The notes under the pieces were generated by a model. The model saw nothing but the letters and a program-made list of their open reading frames with translations, did no database searches and had not been told where the DNA came from. This document shows positions 26,427 to 35,664 of a stretch of 64,000 bases of DNA, in pieces. The stretch comes from Bradyrhizobium sp. CCH5-F6 (lineage in GTDB: Bacteria > Pseudomonadota > Alphaproteobacteria > Rhizobiales > Xanthobacteraceae). How positions within the stretch are numbered: the stretch's first letter is position 1; each line of letters begins with the position of its first letter. Both the position numbers and the translations under genes were made by a program. The stretch spans positions 1-64,000 of the forward strand of contig NZ_LSIC01000158.1 in assembly GCF_001556045.1 (NCBI RefSeq), given 5' to 3'.

Positions 26427-26555
26427 AGGAGCCTTGGTTTTGTGCGCCTCTGTTGCGCATTCCCAGCCATCGGCTACACCAGAGCCGGTTCGGCTCCGGG
26501 CCGCGGGCGCATTCCAGCGCGCCGCACCGGTGCCTGAGATGGCTCCGACTGCATC

Positions 26556-27287
26556 ATGCAAAACGTTTCGATCCCGGCGGCGCTGATTGCCGGACTCGTC
26601 AGCTTCCTCTCGCCTTGCGTCCTGCCTCTGGTTCCGCCCTATCTGATTTACCTGACGGGCGCCACGATCGAGCATGTCGAAAGCGACGAGCCGGTCGCTG
26701 CCTCCAAGCGCGCGATCCTGATGTCGGCGCTCCTGTTCGTGCTCGGGTTTTCGACGATCTTCGTGGCGCTCGGCGCCAGTGCCTCGCTGATCGGCGGGCT
26801 GATCCGGGCCTGGTCGGCGGAACTGTCGATCCTCGCCGGCATCGTCATCATCATCATGGGCCTGCATTTCCTCGGCCTGACGCGCGTCGGCCTGCTGATG
26901 CGCGAGGGACGGCTGCCGATCCCGAAGCCGGTCGGCCTCTGGGGCGCCTATATCATGGGCCTCGCTTTTGCCTTCGGCTGGACACCTTGCATCGGCCCGA
27001 TCCTCGCCGCGATCCTCTCGATCGCCGCGGCGGAAGCCACGGTGGCGAAGGGCGCCGGCCTGCTCGCGGTCTATTCCGCGGGCCTCGGCATCCCGTTCCT
27101 GATTGCCGCGCTGATGATCGAACAGTTCTCCGCGCTGTTCGCGCGCATGAAGGGCCACCTCGTCAATGTCGAGCGCGCGATGGGCGTCCTGATGGTGATC
27201 ACGGGCATCGGCTTTCTCACCGGCGCCGTGACCAATGTGAGCATCTGGCTGCTCGAGACCTTTCCGGCGCTGCAGACGATCGGTTAG
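26556..27287 (+). CDS. ccdA: Cytochrome c biogenesis protein CcdA
   Basis: A 243-residue inner-membrane protein with about six helices. The two redox Cys sit in the family motifs FLSPCVLPLVPPYL (helix 1) and GWTPCIGPIL (helix 4). CcdA passes electrons from cytoplasmic thioredoxin to periplasmic thiol proteins for haem attachment to c-type cytochromes. It has the length of stand-alone CcdA, without the DsbD thioredoxin domains. It is convergent with the ABC operon to its right. Confidence 0.94.
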   Translation: MQNVSIPAALIAGLVSFLSPCVLPLVPPYLIYLTGATIEHVESDEPVAASKRAILMSALLFVLGFSTIFVALGASASLIGGLIRAWSAELSILAGIVIIIMGLHFLGLTRVGLLMREGRLPIPKPVGLWGAYIMGLAFAFGWTPCIGPILAAILSIAAAEATVAKGAGLLAVYSAGLGIPFLIAALMIEQFSALFARMKGHLVNVERAMGVLMVITGIGFLTGAVTNVSIWLLETFPALQTIG

Positions 27288-27311
27288 ACCGGCGCGCTGA
27301 GCGCGCCGGTC
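27287..27311. terminator. Bidirectional hairpin between ccdA and the ABC operon
   Basis: The perfect 11-bp arms GACCGGCGCGC and GCGCGCCGGTC enclose a TGA loop, starting at the last base of the ccdA stop. It lies between two convergent 3' ends and can serve both. Confidence 0.65.
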
Positions 27312-27327
27312 CCCGTTTGCAGCCGGC

Positions 27328-28383
27328 TCAAGGCTTGAACACGTAGCCCGGCGTTATAGCCGCCGTCTCCGGGATCGGCGGCAGATCGGCGAACAGTTCG
27401 GGACGGTCCTTCATGACCTTGAGAATGTGCTTCGGCTCGATATGCGCATTGACGTCGAAGGTGGACTTGAGGATGCCGAGCCGCGAGAGCCGTTCCTCGG
27501 CGCTCCAGAGCGCGCGGTAGTTGTTAGCCGACAGGCGGCGGTCCGCCTGCTGGATGTTGAACTGCATCGCAGCCTCGGCGACCTCCTGCTTGAGTCCCGG
27601 AATCCAGCGCGTGGCAACCTGCGCCGCCTGTTTCGGGTTCTTGCGCATCCATTGGTCGGCCTCGGAGACGGCCGCGAGGAATTTCTCGATCGTCTCGCCA
27701 TTGGCCTGCACCCAGGGCCGGAGCGCGACGTTGAAGCCGATATAGGAGATCACGTCTCCGCCACGGATGATCTCGACGGCGCCCGGCACGTCCTTGCCCG
27801 CGACGATCGGCCAGGGATCCCAGCCCGAGAACGCATCGATGCCCTTGGCGAGCAGGGCCACGGTCATGTCCGGCGGCGGCGTATTGACCAGCGTCACGTC
27901 GTCGGGCTTCAGCCCGGCTTTCTCCAGCGTCGCCAGGATGTAGAGATGGTTGATCGTGCCGAAGGAGGCCGCGATCTTCTTGCCCTTCAGCGTCGACAGG
28001 TCGCCCTTGACGATGCCTGAACCTTCGCGCGCGATGATCGCCATCGTCGCGTCGGAGCCGGCCTTGGTGGCATTGCCGCTGTAATTGCCGAGCGCGACGA
28101 GGTCCATGCCGCGCAGGACGGCGCCGATCATGGGCACGCCGACCTGCACGATTTCGCTCTCGCCGGCCTGCAATGCGTTCAGCGCGTCGACGCCGGTGGC
28201 GTAGGGGCGCGCGATCGTGACATCGAGCCCGTACTTTTCGAAGAAGCCGCGCTCGAGTGCGATCGGCAGGCCGATCTGGTCGATGCCGGTGACCATGCCG
28301 GCCTTGAGTTTCGTCGGGGTCTGGGCGCTTGCCGGCACCATGCCGGCCAGAAGCGCTAATCCAAGCAACATGAGTCGTTTCAT
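27328..28383 (-). CDS. ABC transporter substrate-binding protein (NMT1/SsuA type)
   Basis: A 351-residue periplasmic protein with a signal peptide ending PASAQ. The NMT1/SsuA-like fold is shown by LKAGMVTGIDQIGLPIALERGFFEKYGLDV and the AGESEIVQVG segment. This family binds sulfonates, nitrate, taurine or thiamine precursors. It is the last gene of a five-gene leftward operon with two different permeases. The ligand is not deducible; no sulfonate oxygenase gene is next to it. Confidence 0.88.
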   Translation of the reverse strand: MKRLMLLGLALLAGMVPASAQTPTKLKAGMVTGIDQIGLPIALERGFFEKYGLDVTIARPYATGVDALNALQAGESEIVQVGVPMIGAVLRGMDLVALGNYSGNATKAGSDATMAIIAREGSGIVKGDLSTLKGKKIAASFGTINHLYILATLEKAGLKPDDVTLVNTPPPDMTVALLAKGIDAFSGWDPWPIVAGKDVPGAVEIIRGGDVISYIGFNVALRPWVQANGETIEKFLAAVSEADQWMRKNPKQAAQVATRWIPGLKQEVAEAAMQFNIQQADRRLSANNYRALWSAEERLSRLGILKSTFDVNAHIEPKHILKVMKDRPELFADLPPIPETAAITPGYVFKP

Positions 28384-28386
28384 ATC

Positions 28387-28719
28387 TCAGCCTCCCTCTT
28401 TTATCGGCCCCACCGCCGTCACCCAGTAGGGGCGGGCCACGGCGTTGAGGTCCGTTCTTTTGACACCGCGTAGTTCGATCGAATGCTCGTCCGTTCCCGA
28501 GACGCGTCCATATTGCTGGAACGCAAGCACGTGGAAGCGCTCCGGCGTGAACGGCAGCTCGATCTGCACGTTCACCTTTTCCGACGTGCCGGTGAGCTCC
28601 GGCGAAATCTTTCCCGGCGCCGCGATCGTCAGCCAGAGCTGAAACAGCGCCCATGCGGCAATGACGCCGAGCACGACGCGGCCCTTGGACGAGCGCAAGA
28701 CGTCGGAAGCGATGCTCAT
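28387..28719 (-). CDS. Small membrane-anchored protein in the ABC importer operon
   Basis: A 110-residue protein with one N-terminal membrane helix (about 15-35: VVLGVIAAWALFQLWLTIA) and a ~70-residue exported beta-rich domain (VNVQIELPFTPERFHVLAFQQYGRVSG). Its start overlaps the stop of the ATPase gene by four bases and its end lies three bases before the binding-protein start, so it is a true operon member. I know of no such subunit in SsuABC or TauABC systems. It may aid docking of the binding protein or belong to the substrate's metabolism. Confidence 0.7.
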   Translation of the reverse strand: MSIASDVLRSSKGRVVLGVIAAWALFQLWLTIAAPGKISPELTGTSEKVNVQIELPFTPERFHVLAFQQYGRVSGTDEHSIELRGVKRTDLNAVARPYWVTAVGPIKEGG

Positions 28720-29474
28720 GCTGCGCGCACCATCTGCAGCACGCGCGCGGAGAGCTGTTTGAAGTGGTCGTCCTTGACGAGGTCGTCCCAGACGCGGGGG
28801 CGCGGAAGATCAACCGCGATCTGGTCGAGAACGCGTCCTTTCGACAGCACGACGACGCGGTTGGCGAGAAACACCGCTTCCGGCACGTCATGGGTGATGA
28901 AGATCACCGTCGGCTTGCGCTCCTGCCAGATGCGCGTCAGTTCCTCCTGGAGAGTCATGCGCGTCTGCGCGTCGACGCTGGCGAAGGGCTCGTCCATCAG
29001 CAGGACGTCGGGGTTGTTGGCGAGCGCGCGCACCACGCCGACGCGCTGCTGCATGCCGCCGGAGAGCTCGTTCGGATAGCGGTGCGCCGCGTGCGAGAGT
29101 CCGGCGAGCGCCAGATATTCGCGTGCGATGCGGTCGCGCTCGGCCTTCGGCACGCCGCGCATCTTCGGGCCGAAGCCGACATTGTCGAGCACCGTCTTCC
29201 ATGGAAACAGCGCGAACGACTGGAACACGACGCCGCGCTCGGGGCCGGGCCCGTGCACCGGCTTGCCGTCGAGCAGGATGTCCCCCTTCGAATAGGGGAT
29301 GAAGCCGGCGATCATGTTCAGAATCGTCGTCTTGCCGCAGCCGGAGGGACCGACCACCGAAATGAATTCGCCGGGCTCGACGTCGAGCGAGACGTCGTGG
29401 ACGGCAGTGACATGCGCGCCCGCATAGGGATCGAAATAGGTCTTGCCGAGATTGCGCAGCGAAAGCGTCTTCAT
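28716..29474 (-). CDS. ABC transporter ATP-binding protein (nitrate/taurine type)
   Basis: A 252-residue ATPase with Walker A GPSGCGKTT, Q-loop FQSFALFPWKTVLDNV, signature LSGGMQQR and Walker B VLLMDEPFASVD. This is the TauB/SsuB/NrtD group. The start at 29474 (MKTLSLRNLG) overlaps the end of the upstream permease by four bases. The longer open frame to 30179 is an artefact running antisense to nothing and inside the permease gene. Confidence 0.92.
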   Translation of the reverse strand: MKTLSLRNLGKTYFDPYAGAHVTAVHDVSLDVEPGEFISVVGPSGCGKTTILNMIAGFIPYSKGDILLDGKPVHGPGPERGVVFQSFALFPWKTVLDNVGFGPKMRGVPKAERDRIAREYLALAGLSHAAHRYPNELSGGMQQRVGVVRALANNPDVLLMDEPFASVDAQTRMTLQEELTRIWQERKPTVIFITHDVPEAVFLANRVVVLSKGRVLDQIAVDLPRPRVWDDLVKDDHFKQLSARVLQMVRAA

Positions 29475-30277
29475 GATGTCACCAATCCCCAACGCTGGCC
29501 GGTCGCACGCTCGAGAGGTGCGAGGATCCAGGCGTCCACGATGTACCAGAGCAATCCGAGAATGATCATGCCGAGCAGGATCTCGACGGTCGAGCCGGCG
29601 CGGCGGGCATCGAACATCATGAAGCCGATGCCCGAGGTGCCGACGATCATCTCGACCGCAATCAGCGCGCGCCAGCCATAGCCGAGCCCGTTGCGCAGGC
29701 CCGTGATGATGTTGGGCAGTGCGCCAGGCAGCGTCACCTCCCACAAGACGCGAGCGCGCGAGGCGCCGAGGCTCAAGGCGGCGCGCGCCATGTCGCGCGG
29801 CACGGATTCGACGCCGAGCACGGTGTTGAGCACGACCGGGAACAGCACGGTGTAGACGATGACGAAGGTCATCGTCGTCAGTCCGAAGCCGAACCAGATC
29901 AGAAGGATCGGCAGCCAGGCGATGTCGCCGATGGCCTGGAAGAACAGCAGCACCGGCCAGCAGATGCGGTGCGCCCAGCGGCTGGTGCCGATCAGGATCC
30001 CTAAGGGAATGCCGAGCGCCATGCCGACCGCGGCGCCGGTCGCGAGCCGGATCAGGCTGTCCTGGAGATAGTCGGGCAGGATACCCTTGTAGGTGAGCGT
30101 GAAGAACGCGCGTACGACGTCGGCCGGGCCCGGGAAGAACGCGCGTGGAAACAATCCGGCTTCGCTGACCGCCGTCCACAGCGCCAGCACCGGGATGAAG
30201 GGAATGATCGCGGCGATCCCCGGCCAGCGCCGGGTCAGGCGGGTATAGCCGGCCCAGATTTGCAGCATCAGATTCAT
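29471..30277 (-). CDS. ABC transporter permease (second, SsuC/TauC type)
   Basis: A 268-residue membrane protein with about six helices and the EAA loop SLGASRARVLWEVTLPGALPNIITGLRNGLGYGWRALIAVEM. It starts at 30277 (MNLMLQIWAG), overlapping the first permease by four bases. It is clearly homologous to, but different from, the next gene, so the transporter probably works as a heterodimer in the membrane. Confidence 0.9.
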   Translation of the reverse strand: MNLMLQIWAGYTRLTRRWPGIAAIIPFIPVLALWTAVSEAGLFPRAFFPGPADVVRAFFTLTYKGILPDYLQDSLIRLATGAAVGMALGIPLGILIGTSRWAHRICWPVLLFFQAIGDIAWLPILLIWFGFGLTTMTFVIVYTVLFPVVLNTVLGVESVPRDMARAALSLGASRARVLWEVTLPGALPNIITGLRNGLGYGWRALIAVEMIVGTSGIGFMMFDARRAGSTVEILLGMIILGLLWYIVDAWILAPLERATGQRWGLVTS

Positions 30278-31095
30278 GCGCGCCTCACCATGCCCCAACG
30301 CTCGATGGTCGCGCGTTCCAGCGGGACCAGCAGCAGGCGGTCGATCAGAAGCCAGAGCACGCCGATCACGATCATGCCGAACACGATCACCTCGGTGCGA
30401 TAGAAGTCGCGTGCGACGAACAGCATGTAGCCGAGCCCGACATTGGTCGCGATCATCTCGGCGGCGATCAGCCCGCGCCAGGCGAAGCCCAGGCCGGTCC
30501 GAATGCCGGTGACGATATTGGGGAGCGCGCCCGGCAGCAGCACTTCGGTCAGCAGTGCCCAGCGGCCGGCGCCGAGCGAGGCGGCAGCATTGCGCAGCGT
30601 GTGTGGAATGGTCCTGACGCCGAGCAGGGTGTTGTAGGCGACGACGAAGAACACGGCGTTGAAGATCACGAAGACGATCGCGCCAAAACCGTACCCGAAC
30701 CACAGCGTCGCGATCGGGATCCAGGCAATGCCGGCGAGCACCGAGAAGAAGCGGAACAGCGGCGTCAGGAAGGCCGCGACCGTCGGGCTGACCCCCATGG
30801 CGATGCCAAGCGGCACGGCGGTGGCGATGCCGATCAGCGTGCCCAGGCCGACGCGCAAGAGGCTTGCGCCGACATGGGCGAACAACGTGCCGTCGCGGAT
30901 CGAATCCAGCGCGGCGGCGCCGACCGAACCGACCGAGGGAAACACGCGTGGATTGACGTTGAACAGCGGGACGACGATCGCCCAGATCGCGACCAGCGCA
31001 AGCAGCGGCGCGACGAACATCGCAGCTCCCGCCAGCGTATTGACGCTGCGGATCAGCCGCGAGGACCGCCCCTTCAGACTGCCCGTCACCTGCAT
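30274..31095 (-). CDS. ABC transporter permease (first, SsuC/TauC type)
   Basis: A 273-residue membrane protein with the EAA loop SLGAGRWALLTEVLLPGALPNIVTGIRTGLGFAWRGLIAAEM. It is the first gene of the operon; the FadR-type regulator gene lies 150 bp upstream in the same direction. It is related to the following permease by tandem duplication. Confidence 0.9.
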   Translation of the reverse strand: MQVTGSLKGRSSRLIRSVNTLAGAAMFVAPLLALVAIWAIVVPLFNVNPRVFPSVGSVGAAALDSIRDGTLFAHVGASLLRVGLGTLIGIATAVPLGIAMGVSPTVAAFLTPLFRFFSVLAGIAWIPIATLWFGYGFGAIVFVIFNAVFFVVAYNTLLGVRTIPHTLRNAAASLGAGRWALLTEVLLPGALPNIVTGIRTGLGFAWRGLIAAEMIATNVGLGYMLFVARDFYRTEVIVFGMIVIGVLWLLIDRLLLVPLERATIERWGMVRRA

Positions 31096-31246
31096 TTGAC
31101 CTCCCTGACGCTCAGCTATGCCTGTGCCGGCATTTCACGCTGATCATTCCCGACATGGTAACCACGTCTCGCGCGATCGCATATCTCCGTCGGTGTGCGA
31201 TCCTCGCGGTTCCGGCGGAGCTAGTATCTGGGCCGAGCCCTGCGTG

Positions 31247-32068
31247 TCACGGTCCATGGCGTCTTCTCTTGCTCTTGGGACTCGCTTTCCTGGGTGAGCG
31301 CAGGGCCGATCCGTCCGCTTTGCGGGTCGCCGCGGCGATGGGCGTCTTCCGGTTCGAAAGCTTCAATCGGGTGTAGCCCAGCAGCCGTTCCATCGCGGCG
31401 CGCGCCTTCTCCGGGTTGCCGCTCTCGATGGCGCGCGCCGCCGCCACGTGGTTCGGCAGATTATCCCTGAACCAGCCGCCGGGGCTGACGACGGCGACGG
31501 TGAAGACGGTGCTCAGGATGGTATCGATTGCACCGCGAAAGCCCTGAAGGACAGGGTTGTGGGTCGCGTCCAGGATGGCGAGATGGAATGCCTTGTCAGC
31601 TGCGAGGGCGCTGGCCTGGTCCTTTGCAGTCTGCATCGCGGCCAAGGCGGTGTCGATCCGCCAGCGGTCGTTCCTGGTGGCGCGTTCGGCGGCGAGAGCT
31701 GCGGCTGCAGGTTCAATGATCGAGCGCACCTCCTGGATCGCCAGCAGAAGGCCGCGGTCCGGCTCGTCCTGGCCGACGAGCCAGCTCAGCACGTCGCGGT
31801 CGAGCAGGCTCCATTCGTGGCGAGGCAGCACCTGCGTGCCGTGGCGCGGCCGCACGCTGACGAGGCCTTTGGCGGCAAGCGTCTTGATGGCCTCGCGCAC
31901 CACGCCGCGCCCGACGCCGAAGCGGGCTTCGAGCTCAGGCTCCGGCGGCAGGGTCGTCCCGACGGGGATGAGATCCTGGGCGATCTCGCGGCCGAGCGTG
32001 GTCAGCACGGCGCGAATGCGGCCGGGCTTGATCAGTTTGTCGACGGGGCTCGGGCGCGCTCTTGCCAC
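31247..32068 (-). CDS. GntR/FadR-family transcriptional regulator (FCD domain)
   Basis: A 273-residue protein with a GntR winged helix at about 14-85 (PPEPELEARFGVGRGVVREAIKTLAAKGLVSVRPRHGTQV) and an all-helical FCD ligand domain at about 100-235, including DKAFHLAILDATHNPVL with metal-binding residues. The last 35 residues are a basic tail (KSKRRRHGP). FCD regulators respond to small organic acids. A 27-bp palindrome lies 71 bp upstream, probably its own operator. The ABC operon downstream on the same strand is the obvious candidate target. Confidence 0.9.
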   Translation of the reverse strand: MARARPSPVDKLIKPGRIRAVLTTLGREIAQDLIPVGTTLPPEPELEARFGVGRGVVREAIKTLAAKGLVSVRPRHGTQVLPRHEWSLLDRDVLSWLVGQDEPDRGLLLAIQEVRSIIEPAAAALAAERATRNDRWRIDTALAAMQTAKDQASALAADKAFHLAILDATHNPVLQGFRGAIDTILSTVFTVAVVSPGGWFRDNLPNHVAAARAIESGNPEKARAAMERLLGYTRLKLSNRKTPIAAATRKADGSALRSPRKASPKSKRRRHGP

Positions 32069-32138
32069 TCGTACGTTTCTCCCGTCCGGCCTGTCGCGGC
32101 CGGTTCATTTGTCTTGGCTGCCACGCCCGGCAGCTGCA

Positions 32139-32165
32139 ATCATCCGATGTTTAACATCGGATGAT
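32139..32165. promoter_or_regulatory. Palindromic operator upstream of the FadR-type regulator
   Basis: Two 13-base arms (ATCATCCGATGTT and AACATCGGATGAT) flank a single central T, a perfect inverted repeat. The core GTTTAAC fits the GT-N3-AC pattern of FadR/GntR operators. It lies in the 168 bp between the regulator start (32068) and the end of the histidine-kinase gene, so autoregulation is the simplest reading. Confidence 0.7.
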
Positions 32166-32236
32166 TGGCGAAGGGCAAGCGCAATTGTCGCAGGATGCTC
32201 GTGCTGCGTTGCGATATATGTTTTTGAAGGCTCGGA

Positions 32237-34000
32237 TCAGGGCGCTTCGTCCAGCGTGCAGATCACCGTGCAGACCACGCCGCGCGGCAGGAAGTCGACG
32301 GTTGCCTCACCGTCGAGCTGGTCGCGCGCGCTGCGCTCGATCAGGCGCGAGCCGAAGCCGCGTTGTACCGGTGCCGTCACCGGCGGCCCGCCGGTCTCGG
32401 TCCAGATCAGCCGCAGTCGCGGCTTCGGCGCATCCGCGATGACCTCCCAGTCCAGCGTCACCCGGCCGGTCTCGTTGGACAGCGCACCGTATTTTGCGGC
32501 GTTGGTGGCAATCTCGTGCACGATCATCGACAGCACCACGGCGAGCCGCGGCGACAGCGGCACGGCCGGTCCGGCCATGCGGATGCGGTCGGGATTGCTC
32601 AGCAGGAACGGCCGAAGCGCGCGGGCGATCACGTCCCGGAGCTCCGAGCCGGCCCATTTTTCCTGACTCAGCAGATTATGCGCTTCGGCCAGCGCGCCGA
32701 GCCGGCCCTCGAACTTGATCCGCTCGTCCCGGCTGGCGCTGCGGAAGGTCTGCACCGCGATCGCCTGCATCAGGGCCAGCGTGTTCTTGACGCGATGGTT
32801 GAGCTCCTCGATCAGGAGATCGTGCAGCATCTCGCCGCGCGCGATCGTGGTCGCCATCCTGACTGCAAAGGTGAGGCCGACCAGCAGCAGGATGCCGCCG
32901 ATCAGGCTCGTGATCGCGATGTCGCGCCAGAGCGGCGCGATCAGCGAGCTCTCGCTGACGCCGGCCACGACCGTCCATCCGGTCAGCTGCGATCTGGTAA
33001 AAGCGGACGAGAGCGCGACGCCGTCGAGCGAAACGGTCGAAAGCGCGGCCTCCGGCGTGCGGGACATCGCATCGTAGAGTGCGCCGGAAGCCTGCTTGCC
33101 GAACGTTTCGGCAGGGTTGGGTGTGCGTGCGAACACGCGAGCCTTGGTATCCAGCAGCGACACCGTCCATTGATCGTTTGGCCGCTGCTGCTCGACCAAT
33201 TTCTGGAATATCGCGATCGGCGGACTGAAGGAGAGCGCATAGGCGACGTCGCCATTCCGAAGCACGGGAACTTCCACGGTCACGATCGGCCGTTTCTCGG
33301 TCGAACCGACGAACAGGTCGGAATATTGCGGCGCCCTGCTTGTAAATACCCGCTCGACGATCTCTCGATTGTTGCGCGGCGGCAGACTCGCTGTTGCCGT
33401 CGTAACGGTCGAAAACAGCTGCTTGCCTGATCTGTCGGCCAGCAGAAGAACGCTGTCCTCGCCATACTGGCTGATGAATCCCGCCGCCAGCCGGCGGAAG
33501 CCGTCGAAATCACCGCTTTGCAGGGATTCGCTGAGCGCGAGCACCTGCAAGCCACCCGTCACCCGCTGCACTTCGGAATCGAGCACGACGCGGACACTTC
33601 GCACCGTCTCCAGCACCCGGCGCGTTGCCTCGCTGCGATCGTGGCGATAGTTGGAATAGGCGAGGCCAACGGCAAAGACGATCAGCGGCAACATCGTTCC
33701 CGCCACGAGGAGAGCGAGCCGGACGGGCAAAGTGAGCTTGGGCAAACGTGGGCGTCCCGGTTCCAGCGCAACGGCGCCGGACAGTGATTTTGCAGGACCA
33801 TAAGGGCAGTAGTTGTCCGGCGCCACGATTTTCGCGGCCAAAGCGATCCGGCGAAAATTCTGCGACGCAGTCTGGAGTGGCGTCAGATCATCGAGATCGC
33901 GGCAGTGCAGCAGGCGGCTCGGGCGGATCTCTGCGACGAAGAGGACGTCCAGCCCAAGCGAAATGACTTCCGTCCCGCCGCAGTTTTTCATACGCTCCAT
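32237..34000 (-). CDS. Membrane sensor histidine kinase, HWE family
   Basis: About 587 residues from ATG 34000 (MERMKNCGG). A membrane helix near 93-113 (LALLVAGTMLPLIVFAVGL) is followed by a ~230-residue periplasmic sensor region of dCache type, a second helix near 355-375, and the kinase core: ELNHRVKNTLALMQAIA with the phospho-acceptor His near residue 402, and an ATPase domain with HEIATNAAKYGAL. This H-box marks the HWE/HisKA_2 group. The start is uncertain: 33991 is also possible, and the 90 residues before the first helix are unusual. No response regulator is adjacent. The gene is divergent from the TRAP transporter. Confidence 0.82.
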   Translation of the reverse strand: MERMKNCGGTEVISLGLDVLFVAEIRPSRLLHCRDLDDLTPLQTASQNFRRIALAAKIVAPDNYCPYGPAKSLSGAVALEPGRPRLPKLTLPVRLALLVAGTMLPLIVFAVGLAYSNYRHDRSEATRRVLETVRSVRVVLDSEVQRVTGGLQVLALSESLQSGDFDGFRRLAAGFISQYGEDSVLLLADRSGKQLFSTVTTATASLPPRNNREIVERVFTSRAPQYSDLFVGSTEKRPIVTVEVPVLRNGDVAYALSFSPPIAIFQKLVEQQRPNDQWTVSLLDTKARVFARTPNPAETFGKQASGALYDAMSRTPEAALSTVSLDGVALSSAFTRSQLTGWTVVAGVSESSLIAPLWRDIAITSLIGGILLLVGLTFAVRMATTIARGEMLHDLLIEELNHRVKNTLALMQAIAVQTFRSASRDERIKFEGRLGALAEAHNLLSQEKWAGSELRDVIARALRPFLLSNPDRIRMAGPAVPLSPRLAVVLSMIVHEIATNAAKYGALSNETGRVTLDWEVIADAPKPRLRLIWTETGGPPVTAPVQRGFGSRLIERSARDQLDGEATVDFLPRGVVCTVICTLDEAP

Positions 34001-34071
34001 GAATGCTGGCCGTAGACCGGCTGCGCTCACGCCCCGGCGACAGGGGCGGAGCATCAAAGGGAGGGGAGACG

Positions 34072-35070
34072 ATGAAGCGAAGGACATTTCTCGCTGGTAT
34101 CGGTGCGGCCAGCGCGGCGGCTACGATCGGAATGCCGTCGATCCTCAGGGCGCAAGCCCCGATCACGCTGAACGGCGCTGTCCAGTTCAATGACGACCAT
34201 GCCTTCAACCGCGCACTGATCCGGTTCGAGGAACTGGTGAAGAAGTACTACGGCAAGCCCGTCAATTTCACCCTGCACAAGAATTCGTCGCTCGGCCTCG
34301 AGAAGCAGTATTTCGAGTACATGTCGCAGGGCAAGGCGGTCGACTACGGCATCGTCTCGCCGGCTCACATGTCGACCTTCGCCAAGGCCGCTCCGTTCAT
34401 CGATGCGCCCTTTGTGTTCAAGGGCATCGAGCACATGAACAAGGTCGTCGAAGCCAACATCCTGGCGCCGGTCGCCGACGAGGTCGCGGCCAAGGCTGAG
34501 GTCGTTCTGATCGGTTATGCCGGCGGTGGCATCCGCAACATCTTCGCCAACAAGCCGCTCAAGAACCTCGCCGACCTCAAGGGGCTCAAGGTTCGCGTGC
34601 AGGGCGCGCCGATCTGGTCGAAGACCTTTGCGGCCGTCGGCATGAGCCCGACCGTGATCGCCTACAACGAAATCTACAACGCGATCCAGAACGGCGTGAT
34701 CTCGGCCGGCGAGAACGAGGCGGCTGGCGTCGAGGCGATGAAGTTCTACGAAGTCGCCCCGCATCTCAACCTGACCCAGCATGCCGTCTCGATCCGGCCG
34801 ATCTGCTTCTCGGTGAAGACGCTGAAGACCTTGCCGAAGGATTTGCAGGACGCGATCATGAAGGCCGGCAAGGAGGCCGGCGATTACGGCCGTCAGCTCG
34901 AGTCGAGCGAAGAGGTCGTCAAGCTCGACACGCTCGAGAAGGCCGGCAAGCTCAAGCGCGTTCCCGTCGAGGAACGGGACGCCATGAAGAAGCTCGCCGA
35001 CCCCGTGATAGCCACCTACGCCAAGGAAATTGGCGCGGAAGGCATCTTCGAGAAGATCAACGTCGCCTGA
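34072..35070 (+). CDS. TRAP transporter substrate-binding protein (DctP family)
   Basis: A 332-residue periplasmic protein with a twin-arginine-like signal (KRRTFLAGIGAASAA, cleavage near LRAQA). The DctP fold shows in DLKGLKVRVQGAPIWSKTFAAVGMSPTVIAYNEIYNAIQNGVISAGENE, with the conserved Arg that pairs with a carboxylate ligand. GGGAGGGGAG lies upstream of ATG 34072. It heads a three-gene TRAP operon and probably binds an organic acid. Confidence 0.92.
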   Translation: MKRRTFLAGIGAASAAATIGMPSILRAQAPITLNGAVQFNDDHAFNRALIRFEELVKKYYGKPVNFTLHKNSSLGLEKQYFEYMSQGKAVDYGIVSPAHMSTFAKAAPFIDAPFVFKGIEHMNKVVEANILAPVADEVAAKAEVVLIGYAGGGIRNIFANKPLKNLADLKGLKVRVQGAPIWSKTFAAVGMSPTVIAYNEIYNAIQNGVISAGENEAAGVEAMKFYEVAPHLNLTQHAVSIRPICFSVKTLKTLPKDLQDAIMKAGKEAGDYGRQLESSEEVVKLDTLEKAGKLKRVPVEERDAMKKLADPVIATYAKEIGAEGIFEKINVA

Positions 35071-35148
35071 GGTCGCTCTGTCCGTCGACAGCATGCCGGG
35101 CAGGCCCCGCTTCCTGCCCGGGCGTCGCGGATGCCGCACGGAGTCCCA

Positions 35149-35664
35149 ATGTCTGACATGCCCGTCCCGTCCACACTCTCGCTGTGGCGTCGCGTCACGG
35201 CGGCCTACGCGAAACTGCTGGAATTCCTGCTGGCCGCCTGTGTCGGCATCCTCATAGTCCCGGTCACGCTGCAGATCATCTCGCGCTATACGCCGTTCAT
35301 TCCGTCCTACATCTGGACCGAGGAAATGGCACGCTTCCTGTTCATCTGGACGATCATGATCGGGGCCATGGTCGGCATCCGGGAGGCGCAGCATTTCGAG
35401 GTCGACGTGTGGCCCGACCTGTCGCGACGGTCGGAGGCCGCGGTGCGGATCCTCGCCCGACTCGGCGTGCTGGCGCTGGCGCTGGTATTCGTGCTCGCCG
35501 GCATCGAGTTCACCCGTTTTGCCTGGAACAGGACGTCGGAATTGGCCGATCTGCCGCTCTGGCTGATTCACGTCGCCTGGCCGGTTGCCGGTCTGACGTG
35601 GATCGTCTTTGCCGGTGAACAGATCGTCGATGAAATGCGCGTTCTGGTCGGGGCACAGAGATGA
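35149..35664 (+). CDS. TRAP transporter small permease (DctQ family)
   Basis: A 171-residue protein with four membrane helices and the family motif IWTEEMARFLFIWTIMIGAMVGIREAQHFEVDV. ATG 35149 (MSDMPVPST) has GGAG six bases upstream and is preferred to 35131. Its stop overlaps the DctM start (ATGA). Confidence 0.9.
   Translation: MSDMPVPSTLSLWRRVTAAYAKLLEFLLAACVGILIVPVTLQIISRYTPFIPSYIWTEEMARFLFIWTIMIGAMVGIREAQHFEVDVWPDLSRRSEAAVRILARLGVLALALVFVLAGIEFTRFAWNRTSELADLPLWLIHVAWPVAGLTWIVFAGEQIVDEMRVLVGAQR

Noticed and set aside
33991..34087. Histidine kinase start at 34087
   Set aside because: It would overlap the start of the divergent TRAP binding-protein gene at 34072; a start at 34000 or 33991 is more plausible.
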